The translations under genes were made by a program, and so were the position numbers. A DNA stretch of 64,000 bases from a beta proteobacterium AAP51 (GTDB taxonomy: Bacteria; Pseudomonadota; Gammaproteobacteria; Burkholderiales; Burkholderiaceae_C), in contig LJHT01000003.1 of the NCBI GenBank assembly GCA_001295905.1, forward strand, positions 1 to 64,000, given 5' to 3'. Under the pieces are notes generated by a model. It saw only the letters and a program-made list of their open reading frames with translations, was not told where the DNA came from and did not search any database. Below, piece after piece: positions 49,881 to 56,884 of this stretch (its first letter is position 1; every line of letters starts with the position of its first letter).

Positions 49881-51433
49881 GCCTGGCCCGCCGCTGCGGC
49901 GTGCACAGCGCGGCGCGTGAAGCCGCCTGCGCCGCCGTGCGCCAGCAGGCGCAGGCCGCCGGCCTGCAGCAGGTGCGCGTGGCCTGGCCCGACCTGCACG
50001 GCAGCCACCGCGGCAAGACGCTGGTGGGCGAAGCCGCGCTGGCCGATGCGCTGCAAGACGGCATTGGCATGGTGAGCACGCTGCTGCTGAAAGACACCGC
50101 CGACCGCACCGCCGTGCCCGTGTTCGAAGCGGGGGCGCTGGCCCAGCTGCCGGGCTTCGGCGCGGCCAACAACGTGCTGCTGCTGCCCGACCCTGCCAGC
50201 TTCACCGTGCTGCCCTGGGCGCCGCACACCGGCTGGTTGCGGGCCGATGCCTGGTGGCCCGATGGCAGCCCCGTGGCCACTTGCCCGCGCCGCGTGCTGC
50301 AGCGGGCGCTGGCCGAACTGGCGGCGGCCGGCTACAGCCTGCGCTGCGGGCTGGAAGTGGAGTTCCACATCCACCGCGTGGTGGACGACGGCCTGGCCGC
50401 TGAGCTCGCAACTGGCTCCGATGCCGCCGGCGCCTGGCCGGCCCAGCCACCCACGCTGCGCCACACCCACGCCGGCTGGCACCTGCTGGCCGAAGCCACG
50501 GCCGATGCCTGCGAAGCACCGCTGCACATCGTGCGCCACACCGCGCTGGGGCTGGGCCTGCCGTTGCGTTCACTGGAAATCGAGATGGGCCCGAGCCAGT
50601 TCGAGGCCGTGTTCGCCCCCACCGACGCCCTCACCGCCGCCGACCAGATGCTGGCCTTCCGCAACGGCGTGCGCCAGGCCTTGCGCCGCGCCGGCTACCA
50701 GGCCAGCTTCATGGCCCGGCCGCCGCTGGCCGGCAGCGTGGCCAGCGGCTGGCACCTGCACCAGTCGCTGCTGCGGGCCGATGGCAGCGCGGCCTTTCCG
50801 CCTGCAGCGCAGGCGGCTTCCCCTTCCGCGCCTGCAGCGCAGGCGGCTGCCCCTTCCGCGGCTGCGGCGCAGGCGGGCTTGCCATCCGCGCCTGCCCACG
50901 ACGCTCGGCACTGGCTTTCCGCCCCCGGGGTGCATTGGCTGGCCGGCCTGCTGGCCCACGCCCGCGGCATGGCGGCGCTGTGCGCTCCCAGCATCAACGC
51001 GTATGTGCGCTACCAGGGCGGCGTGATGGCCCCGCGCGCGGCCGTCTGGGGCCGCGACAACCGCGGCGCCATGCTGCGCGTGGTGGGCGGCCCGGGCGAT
51101 GCCGCCACGCGCATCGAAAACCGCCTGCCCGAGCCCCTGGCCAACCCCTACCTCATGCTGGCGGCGCAGGTCTTCGCAGGCCTGCACGGCCTGCGCGCGG
51201 CCCTGCAGCCACCGCCCGGCACCGAAACACCCTACGACGCTGCGCACCCGGCCCTGCCCACTTCATTGGCCGAAGCCCTGCAGGCGCTGGCCGACGACCC
51301 CGTGCTCCTGCAGGGCCTGGGGGCCCCCATGGCCCAGGTGTTCCTGGCCGTGCGTCGGCAAGAGCTGGCCCGCCATGCCGCGGCCGAAGACAAGGCGCAA
51401 TGGGAAGCTCGTGAATACTTCGGGCGCTACTGA
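49877..51433 (+). CDS. Glutamine-synthetase-like ligase (putative gamma-glutamyl amide synthetase)
   Basis: 518 residues of the GS superfamily, GlnA3/PuuA-like rather than true GlnA. Catalytic features: GLEVEFHI, EIEMGPSQFEAVF, SGWHLHQSLL, SINAYVRYQ, WGRDNRGAMLRV and RIENRLPEPLANPYLMLAA. These cover Mg-, glutamate- and ATP-binding positions, and it lacks the adenylylation-loop signature of GlnA. An Ala/Gln/Pro/Ser repeat (residues ~309-338) is inserted just after HLHQSL. Being translationally coupled to a Rieske oxygenase suggests it glutamylates an amine substrate before or after oxidation, as in aniline catabolism; that is inference. Confidence 0.88.
   Translation: MSLARRCGVHSAAREAACAAVRQQAQAAGLQQVRVAWPDLHGSHRGKTLVGEAALADALQDGIGMVSTLLLKDTADRTAVPVFEAGALAQLPGFGAANNVLLLPDPASFTVLPWAPHTGWLRADAWWPDGSPVATCPRRVLQRALAELAAAGYSLRCGLEVEFHIHRVVDDGLAAELATGSDAAGAWPAQPPTLRHTHAGWHLLAEATADACEAPLHIVRHTALGLGLPLRSLEIEMGPSQFEAVFAPTDALTAADQMLAFRNGVRQALRRAGYQASFMARPPLAGSVASGWHLHQSLLRADGSAAFPPAAQAASPSAPAAQAAAPSAAAAQAGLPSAPAHDARHWLSAPGVHWLAGLLAHARGMAALCAPSINAYVRYQGGVMAPRAAVWGRDNRGAMLRVVGGPGDAATRIENRLPEPLANPYLMLAAQVFAGLHGLRAALQPPPGTETPYDAAHPALPTSLAEALQALADDPVLLQGLGAPMAQVFLAVRRQELARHAAAEDKAQWEAREYFGRY
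50801..50890 (+). repeat. 30-bp minisatellite inside the GS-like gene
   Basis: Three tandem 30-bp units (50801-50830, 50831-50860, 50861-50890). The first two differ at one base; the third has diverged. Each contains a CCTGCAGCGCAGG-type dyad able to form a hairpin. The array is in frame and encodes an Ala/Pro/Gln-rich loop. Confidence 0.85.
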
Positions 51434-51518
51434 GCGCCCCGTCGTCCCCGTGGCCCTGCCGTCCGGTGCCGGGCAGCGCCGCGCTCCTCACCCCTTCTTT
51501 CCCATACGCCACCCCGCC

Positions 51519-51848
51519 ATGAGTTCCATCACCCTGCACCTGCAAGACACCGACGGCAGCACCCACACGCTGCAGGCCCGCGCCGGCCGCAGCCTGATGC
51601 AGGCCGCCGTCGACGCCGGCCTGCAGGGCATGGCGGCCGATTGCGGCGGCAGCCTCAGCTGCGCCACCTGCCATGTCATCGTGGCGCCCGAATGGCGGGC
51701 CGCGCTGCCCCCGGTGAGTGCGGACGAAGCCGCCATGCTGGAGATGACCGCCGCCCCGGCCGAAGCCGGCAGCCGCCTGGCCTGCCAGCTGAAGCTGGGC
51801 CCTGCGCTGAACGGCCTGCAGGCGCGCATGCCGGCCACGCAGTACTAG
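51519..51848 (+). CDS. [2Fe-2S] ferredoxin, putidaredoxin/adrenodoxin type
   Basis: 109 residues. Cluster ligands: CGGSLSCATC (C-x5-C-x2-C) and a fourth Cys in SRLACQLKLG. The CGGSLSCATCHVIVAPEW segment is characteristic of putidaredoxin-class ferredoxins, which serve P450s and some Rieske oxygenases. It probably delivers electrons to the oxygenase at 48474. ATG 51519 matches the family N-terminus. The upstream open frame runs inside the GS-like gene. Confidence 0.93.
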   Translation: MSSITLHLQDTDGSTHTLQARAGRSLMQAAVDAGLQGMAADCGGSLSCATCHVIVAPEWRAALPPVSADEAAMLEMTAAPAEAGSRLACQLKLGPALNGLQARMPATQY

Positions 51849-51873
51849 GCCCTCGCAACAAGGCCCGCGCACG

Positions 51874-52377
51874 ATGAAGCTGCTGCGAAAAGTGCTGGAG
51901 GTGCTGGCCCAGGGCTGCGCCGTCCTGGCCGGGGTGCTGCTCACGGTCATCACGCTGATGACCTGCGCCAGCCTCATCGGCCGCAACACCACCGGCTGGA
52001 CGCTGGTGGGCGATTTCGAACTCGCCGGCTCGGCCGCCGGTGCTGCCATCGCGCTGTTCATGCCCTGGTGCCAGGCGCAGCGCGGTCACATCATGGTCGA
52101 CTTCTTCACCGCGCGCGCCCGCGCCGCCACCCGCGCCGCGCTGGATCGCTGCGGCGCGCTGCTGCTGGCGCTGGTGATGGGCCTGATGGCCTGGCGCACC
52201 GGCATCGGCGGCCTGAACGCCTGGAACAGCCAGGCCGGTTCGATGAAGCTGGGCTTCCCGGAATGGATCGTCTATGCCTTCATGGTGCCGCCGCTGGCGC
52301 TGACGGCCTTGATCGCCGCATTGCAGGCCCTGGCCGGCTTCGCTGAAGAAAAGGCGCCGGCAGGAGCCCCCGCATGA
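51874..52377 (+). CDS. TRAP transporter small permease (DctQ family)
   Basis: 167 residues with four hydrophobic helices (e.g. GCAVLAGVLLTVITLMTCASLIGRN, ALLLALVMGLMAW and WIVYAFMVPPLALTALIAAL), the standard DctQ architecture. The family-typical motif near MPWCQAQRGHIMVDFF is present. The stop overlaps the dctM start by 4 nt. Part of a tripartite secondary uptake system for organic anions. Confidence 0.92.
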   Translation: MKLLRKVLEVLAQGCAVLAGVLLTVITLMTCASLIGRNTTGWTLVGDFELAGSAAGAAIALFMPWCQAQRGHIMVDFFTARARAATRAALDRCGALLLALVMGLMAWRTGIGGLNAWNSQAGSMKLGFPEWIVYAFMVPPLALTALIAALQALAGFAEEKAPAGAPA

Positions 52378-53690
52378 GCCCCATCACCCAGGCCGTGCTC
52401 ATCTTCGGCGTGATGCTGGTGCTGATGGCACTGCGCACGCCCATTGCCGTGGCCATGTTCTGCGCCGGGGCCACGGGCTATGTGGCGCAGGCCGGCTGGC
52501 TGCCGCTGGCCAGCTTCCTGAACACCCAGGCCTTCGCGCGCTTCGCCAGCTACGACCTGAGCGTCATTCCGCTCTTCATCCTGATGGGCAACTTCGCCAC
52601 GCAGGGTGGCATTTCGCGGGCGCTGTTCCAGTTTGCGGCGGCGGTGATGGCGCGCTTCAAGGGCGGCCTGGCCATGGCCTCGGTGCTGGCCTGCGGAGCT
52701 TTTGGTGCCATCTGCGGCAGCAGCGTGGCCACGGCCGCCACCATCACGCAGGTGGCGCTGCCCGAGATGCGCAAGCACGGCTACAGCGGCCGCCTCACCA
52801 CCGGCGCGCTGGCCGCCGGCGGCACGCTGGGCATCCTGATTCCGCCCTCGGTGCCGCTGGTCATCTACGCCATCCTCACCGAGCAGAACATCGCCAAGCT
52901 CTTCGCCGCGGCCATGCTGCCGGGGCTGATTGCGGTGCTGGGCTACATGGTGGCCATCGCCATCTACGTGCGCCTGGTGCCCGGCCAGGCGCCCGAGCAC
53001 GACGAGGCGCCCGCGCTCACGCTGCAGGCGCTGTCGGGCATCCTGCCCATCGCGGCGGTGTTCCTCATCGTCTTCGGCGGCATCTACAGCGGCCTGTTCA
53101 CGCCCACCGAAGGCGCGGCCGTGGGGGCGGCGGCCACCTTCGTGGCGGCGCTGCTGAAGCGCGAAATCACCTGGGCCGGCTTCCAGCAGTGTTTCCTGGC
53201 CACGGCGCAGACCTCGGCGATGATCTTCCTCATCTTCCTGGGCGCCGACCTCATGAACGCCGCGCTGGCGCTGACGCAGGTGCCCAGCCAGCTGTCTGCG
53301 GTGGTGCAGGGCTGGGGCCTGCCGCCGCTGGCGGTGGTGGCGGCCATCCTGCTGTTTTACGTGGTGCTGGGCGCGGTGATGGACGAGCTGAGCATGCTGC
53401 TGTTGACCATCCCCATCTTCTTCCCGGTGGTGATGGGGCTGGACTTCGGCATGCCCGCCGAGAGCGTGGCGCTGTGGTTCGGCATCATGGTGCTGATGAC
53501 CGTGGGCTTCGGCATGCTGGCCCCGCCGGTGGGGCTGAACGTCTACGTCGTCAACAGCATGGCGCCGGGCGTGCCCATTGCCGAGAGCTACCGCGGTGTG
53601 CTGCCTTTCCTGCTGAGCGACACCGTGCGCACGGTGCTGCTGCTTTTCTTCCCGCCGCTGAGCCTGTGGCTGGTGCAGTACATCGGCTAG
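52374..53690 (+). CDS. TRAP transporter large permease (DctM family)
   Basis: 438 residues, a polytopic membrane protein with about 12 helices. Typical segments: SVIPLFILMGNFATQGGISRALF, GAFGAICGSSVATAATI, LPEMRKHGYSGRLTTGALAAGGTLGILIPPSVPLVIYAI and GMLAPPVGLNVYVVNS. It carries the Na+/substrate translocation path. Coupled to dctQ. The solute receptor gene lies separately at 54789, beyond an antisense hydrolase gene. Confidence 0.96.
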   Translation: MSPITQAVLIFGVMLVLMALRTPIAVAMFCAGATGYVAQAGWLPLASFLNTQAFARFASYDLSVIPLFILMGNFATQGGISRALFQFAAAVMARFKGGLAMASVLACGAFGAICGSSVATAATITQVALPEMRKHGYSGRLTTGALAAGGTLGILIPPSVPLVIYAILTEQNIAKLFAAAMLPGLIAVLGYMVAIAIYVRLVPGQAPEHDEAPALTLQALSGILPIAAVFLIVFGGIYSGLFTPTEGAAVGAAATFVAALLKREITWAGFQQCFLATAQTSAMIFLIFLGADLMNAALALTQVPSQLSAVVQGWGLPPLAVVAAILLFYVVLGAVMDELSMLLLTIPIFFPVVMGLDFGMPAESVALWFGIMVLMTVGFGMLAPPVGLNVYVVNSMAPGVPIAESYRGVLPFLLSDTVRTVLLLFFPPLSLWLVQYIG

Positions 53691-53711
53691 CCGCTCCGCG
53701 CCAGCCAGCCT

Positions 53712-54641
53712 TCATTCGGCCAGGAAGGCCTGCAGCGCCGCCAGCGCGGCTGCCGGCGCTTCTTCGTGCGGCACATGGCCCACGCCGGGTAGCACCACCA
53801 GGCGCGCATTCGGCAGGGACTTGAGATAGTCCTGCGCGTTGGCGATGGGGATCATCTGGTCCTGGTCGCCCCAGACCAGCAGCGTGGGCGCGGCGATGCG
53901 GCGCAGCAGCGGTTCGGGCGGCAGCAGGTTCAGCTGCGCCAGCCGCGCCAGGATGGCGGGGCGCACGCCAGGCGCGCGCATCAGGTCGTGGTAGCGCTGT
54001 ACCAGCGCGTCGGTCATCACCACGTCGGGCTGGGCGTAGGCCGGCGCCAGGCTCATGCGCAGCACGGCGCGCGGCAGGGCGAAGGTCATGGCCCGGGCGA
54101 GCAGGCCCACATTGGGGGCCTTGCCGTACTCGAAGCCCGGGCTGGCAAAGCCGTCGGGCGCCACCAGCACCAGCTTGTGCACGCGCGCAGGCTGGGCTTC
54201 GGCAAAACGCCAGGCCAGGCGGCCGCCCATCGAATGGCCCAGCACCGTGGCCCGCGCCACGCCCCGCTGCGTGAGCAGTGCGGCCAGCAGCTCGATGCCG
54301 CGTTCGTCGCTGTAGTCGCCGCTGGGGTCGGCACCGGTGAGGCCAGCGCCGGGCAGGTCGATGCGGATGACGCGGTGCGTGGCCGCCAGGCCATCGGCCC
54401 AGGGCTCGAAGCTGTGCAGGCTGCCGCCGAAGCCGTGCAGCATCAGCACCACGGGGCGGCCGCTGGTGTCGCCGGGCGCGCTGTCGCGCAGGTGCAGGCG
54501 CAGGCCCATCACTTCGGTGAATTCGCTGCCCGGGCCGGCGTACAGGGCCTCGAGCTCGGCACGCGGTTTGTCGGGGGTGTAGAGCCAGCCCCCGCCCAGC
54601 AAGGCCAGCAGCAAGACGAGAGCCAGGGCCATGCGCTTCAC
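53712..54641 (-). CDS. Alpha/beta hydrolase, exported or membrane anchored
   Basis: 309 residues from GTG 54641 (VKRMALALVLLLALLGGGW; ATG 54632 is an alternative). An N-terminal hydrophobic anchor is followed by an alpha/beta-hydrolase fold: oxyanion HGFGG, nucleophile elbow GHSMGGRLA, acid in VWGDQDQMIP and His in GVGHVPHEE. A lid region is at about 180-245. It is inserted antisense between dctM and dctP. The substrate is unknown; it could hydrolyse an ester or amide related to the transported compound. Confidence 0.88.
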   Translation of the reverse strand: MKRMALALVLLLALLGGGWLYTPDKPRAELEALYAGPGSEFTEVMGLRLHLRDSAPGDTSGRPVVLMLHGFGGSLHSFEPWADGLAATHRVIRIDLPGAGLTGADPSGDYSDERGIELLAALLTQRGVARATVLGHSMGGRLAWRFAEAQPARVHKLVLVAPDGFASPGFEYGKAPNVGLLARAMTFALPRAVLRMSLAPAYAQPDVVMTDALVQRYHDLMRAPGVRPAILARLAQLNLLPPEPLLRRIAAPTLLVWGDQDQMIPIANAQDYLKSLPNARLVVLPGVGHVPHEEAPAAALAALQAFLAE

Positions 54642-54788
54642 CGGAAGCAGGTGGAAGGCAGGGCTGGCGTGCGCATCGCGGCATTCTCGCCGCGGCCGGC
54701 TCAGGGTAAACCGTAGCCACGCACAGGGGGCTGCGCCGTTAACTTCGCCACCTGCTTTCCAACACCACCAACCCGGAGACTGCTCCTC

Positions 54789-55835
54789 ATGATCCAACGC
54801 CGTCGTCTTGTGCAGGGCGCTGCCGCCGCCGCCCTGGGTGTGCCCCACCTGGCCGGCCTGGCCCAGCAGACCGTCACGCTGAAGTTCCACACCTTCATGC
54901 AGCCCATGAGCAACGTGTGGCTGACCATGCACAAGCCCTGGATGGAGAAGGTGGAAAAGGAATCGGGCGGCCGCATCAAGTTCGAGGCCTACCCCGCCAT
55001 GCAGCTGGGCGGCACGCCGGTGCAGCTGTACGACCAGGCGCGCGACGGCGTCGTCGACATCGTCTGGACGCTGCCCGGCAACACCGCCGGCCGCTTCCCG
55101 CGCGTGGAGGTGTTCGAGCTGCCCTTCATGATGAACAACGCCGAGGCCACCTCGAAAGCCTACTGGGAGTACTTCCAGACCCAGTGCCCCGACGAGTTCA
55201 AGGAAACCCACGTGCTGGCGGTGCAGGTGCACGGCCCGGGTGTCTTCCACAGCGCCAGCAAGGCCATCACGCAGGCGGCCGACCTGAAAGGCATGAAGGT
55301 GCGTGGCCCCACGCGCCAGGTGACGAACATGCTGCGCGCGGTGGGCGCCATACCCGTGGGCATGCCGCTGCCGGGCATCCCTGATGCGCTGAGCAAGGGC
55401 ACCATCGACGCCGCCGTCATTCCCTGGGAGGTGGTGCCTTCGGTGAAGGTGCACGAGCTCACCAAGTTCCACAGCGAGTTCCCGGCGGGCAGCCCGGCGC
55501 TTTACACCACCACCTTCGTGATGGCGATGAACAAGCCCAGGTACGAAGGCCTGGCCCCCGACCTGAAGCGGGTGATCGACAACAACAGCGGCATGGCCGC
55601 CAGCGCCTTCCTGGGCCGGACGCAGCAAGGCAACGACCCCATCGGCCGCAAGACCGCCACCGACCGCAACAACACCATCCACACCTTCACGGCCGCGCAG
55701 ACGCAAGAGTTCATCCAGCTCAGCGCCGCCATCGACGACGCCTGGGTGGCCGACATGGACAAGCGCGGCTTCAAGGGCAAGGCCCTGCTCGACAGCGCCA
55801 AGGCCCTGATCGCGAAGCACGGCACCCGGACGTGA
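54789..55835 (+). CDS. TRAP transporter solute-binding protein (DctP family)
   Basis: 348 residues. The signal (MIQRRRLVQGAAAAALGV) is Tat-like with RRR. Mature part: TLKFHTFMQPMSNVWL, QLYDQARDGVVDIVWTLPG, VFELPFMMNNAE, LKGMKVRGPTRQVTNMLRAVGAIPVGMP and the C-terminal helices. Arg in MKVRGPTRQ is the conserved carboxylate-binding residue of the family, so the ligand is probably an organic acid. It is divergent from the hydrolase with 147 bp between them, and must work with the DctQM permease at 51874-53690. Downstream is a duplicated hairpin. Confidence 0.95.
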   Translation: MIQRRRLVQGAAAAALGVPHLAGLAQQTVTLKFHTFMQPMSNVWLTMHKPWMEKVEKESGGRIKFEAYPAMQLGGTPVQLYDQARDGVVDIVWTLPGNTAGRFPRVEVFELPFMMNNAEATSKAYWEYFQTQCPDEFKETHVLAVQVHGPGVFHSASKAITQAADLKGMKVRGPTRQVTNMLRAVGAIPVGMPLPGIPDALSKGTIDAAVIPWEVVPSVKVHELTKFHSEFPAGSPALYTTTFVMAMNKPRYEGLAPDLKRVIDNNSGMAASAFLGRTQQGNDPIGRKTATDRNNTIHTFTAAQTQEFIQLSAAIDDAWVADMDKRGFKGKALLDSAKALIAKHGTRT

Positions 55836-55854
55836 GGCGCCGGAAGGCGCCGAA

Positions 55855-55948
55855 CGCCGGGTGCCGGACTCAGCGCGATTTCACGCGCTGAGGCGGCGCC
55901 ACTGCGCCGGGTGCCGGACTCAGCGCGATTTCACGCGCTGAGGCGGCG
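55855..55948. repeat. Perfect 44-bp direct repeat (period 50) with duplicated terminator-like hairpin
   Basis: Copies at 55855-55898 and 55905-55948 are identical. Each holds the stem-loop CTCAGCGCG, loop ATTTCA, CGCGCTGAG (55869-55892 and 55919-55942). Copy two includes the stop and last codons of the ROK kinase gene, so the 3' end of that gene has been duplicated downstream. Position between convergent genes suggests a doubled terminator. Confidence 0.9.
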
Positions 55949-56882
55949 GGCCCGCCGCCCGCCCCACCCAGGCCGCGCCGCGCACGCCCGAGGCGTCGCC
56001 GTGCTGGGCGGGCAGCAGGCGCGTCTTCACCGGCGTCTCGGCGCCAGCGGCAAACACCCAGCGCCCCCACAGCGCCGGCACCTCGGTGTACAGCTGCGGC
56101 ATCAGCGAGAGGCCACCGCCCAGCACGATGACATCGGGGTCGAGCAGATTGATCACGCTGGCCAGCGCGCGCGCCAGGCGGCGGCTGTGGCGGGCCAGCG
56201 TCTCGCTGCAGGCTTCGTCGCCCTGAACGGCCAGCCGGGCGATGGCCGCCGCGTCCAGCGTGCCGCCGTGGCGCAGCGCGTGGTCGCGCGCCAGCCCCGG
56301 GCCTGACAGCAGGGTTTCGATGCAGCCGCTGCGGCCGCAGTAGCAGGCCCAGTTCGGGTCTTGCCCGGCTTCGGCCCAGGGCAAGGGGTTGTGCCCCCAT
56401 TCGCCGGCCAGGCCGTTGGGGCCTTGCAGCACCTGCCCGTGCACGGCAATGCCGGCACCCGTGCCGGTGCCCAGGATGGCGGCAAACACCACCGACGCGC
56501 CGGCACCTGCGCCATCGGTGGCTTCCGACAGCGCCAGGCAGTTGGCGTCGTTCATCAGCACCACCGGCTGGCCCAGGGCGGCCTCCAGGTCGGCCTGCAG
56601 CGGGCGGCCGTTCAGGCAGGTGGAGTTGCAGTTCTTCATCGGGCCGCCCGGCGTGGCGGTGCCTGGCGTGCCGATGCCGATGGTGAAGGGCTTGCTGCCG
56701 GCCGCGGTGCGCGCCCCCGCCACCAGTTCGGCGAGGGTCTGCACGGTGGCGGCGTAATCGCCCGCGGGCGTGGCCACGCGCTGTTTCCACAGCACGTCGC
56801 CAGCAGCGTTCAGCAGCGCGGCCTCGGCCTTGGTGCCACCGAGGTCGATGCCCAGCGCCAGCGGCGCGGCCCGGCGGGCCAC
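55920..56882 (-). CDS. ROK family sugar kinase
   Basis: 320 residues from GTG 56882. ATP site ALGIDLGGTKAEAALL; IGIGTPG; catalytic Asp in LMNDANCLAL; GEWGHNPLPW; zinc motif CYCGRSGCIE; VINLLDPDVIVLGGGLS. Closest in style to NagK/Mak (N-acetylglucosamine or fructose kinases), but the sugar cannot be fixed from sequence. The start is 2 bp after the aminopeptidase stop, so it is co-transcribed with it. The C-terminal PPQRVKSR and stop lie in the duplicated segment. Confidence 0.9.
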   Translation of the reverse strand: MARRAAPLALGIDLGGTKAEAALLNAAGDVLWKQRVATPAGDYAATVQTLAELVAGARTAAGSKPFTIGIGTPGTATPGGPMKNCNSTCLNGRPLQADLEAALGQPVVLMNDANCLALSEATDGAGAGASVVFAAILGTGTGAGIAVHGQVLQGPNGLAGEWGHNPLPWAEAGQDPNWACYCGRSGCIETLLSGPGLARDHALRHGGTLDAAAIARLAVQGDEACSETLARHSRRLARALASVINLLDPDVIVLGGGLSLMPQLYTEVPALWGRWVFAAGAETPVKTRLLPAQHGDASGVRGAAWVGRAAGPPPQRVKSR

Positions 56883-56884
56883 CG

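Noticed and set aside
50801-50890. CRISPR-like array
   Set aside because: Units are tandem without spacers, in frame within a coding gene, and only three in number.
49877-51433. Assimilatory glutamine synthetase GlnA
   Set aside because: Sequence motifs match the GS fold, but the length, the lack of an adenylylation loop and the context with an oxygenase and TRAP genes fit the gamma-glutamyl-ligase-like branch.
55855-55948. Insertion-sequence terminal repeats or attachment site
   Set aside because: Copies are adjacent with a 6-bp gap, no transposase or integrase gene lies near, and the content is simply the end of the ROK kinase gene.
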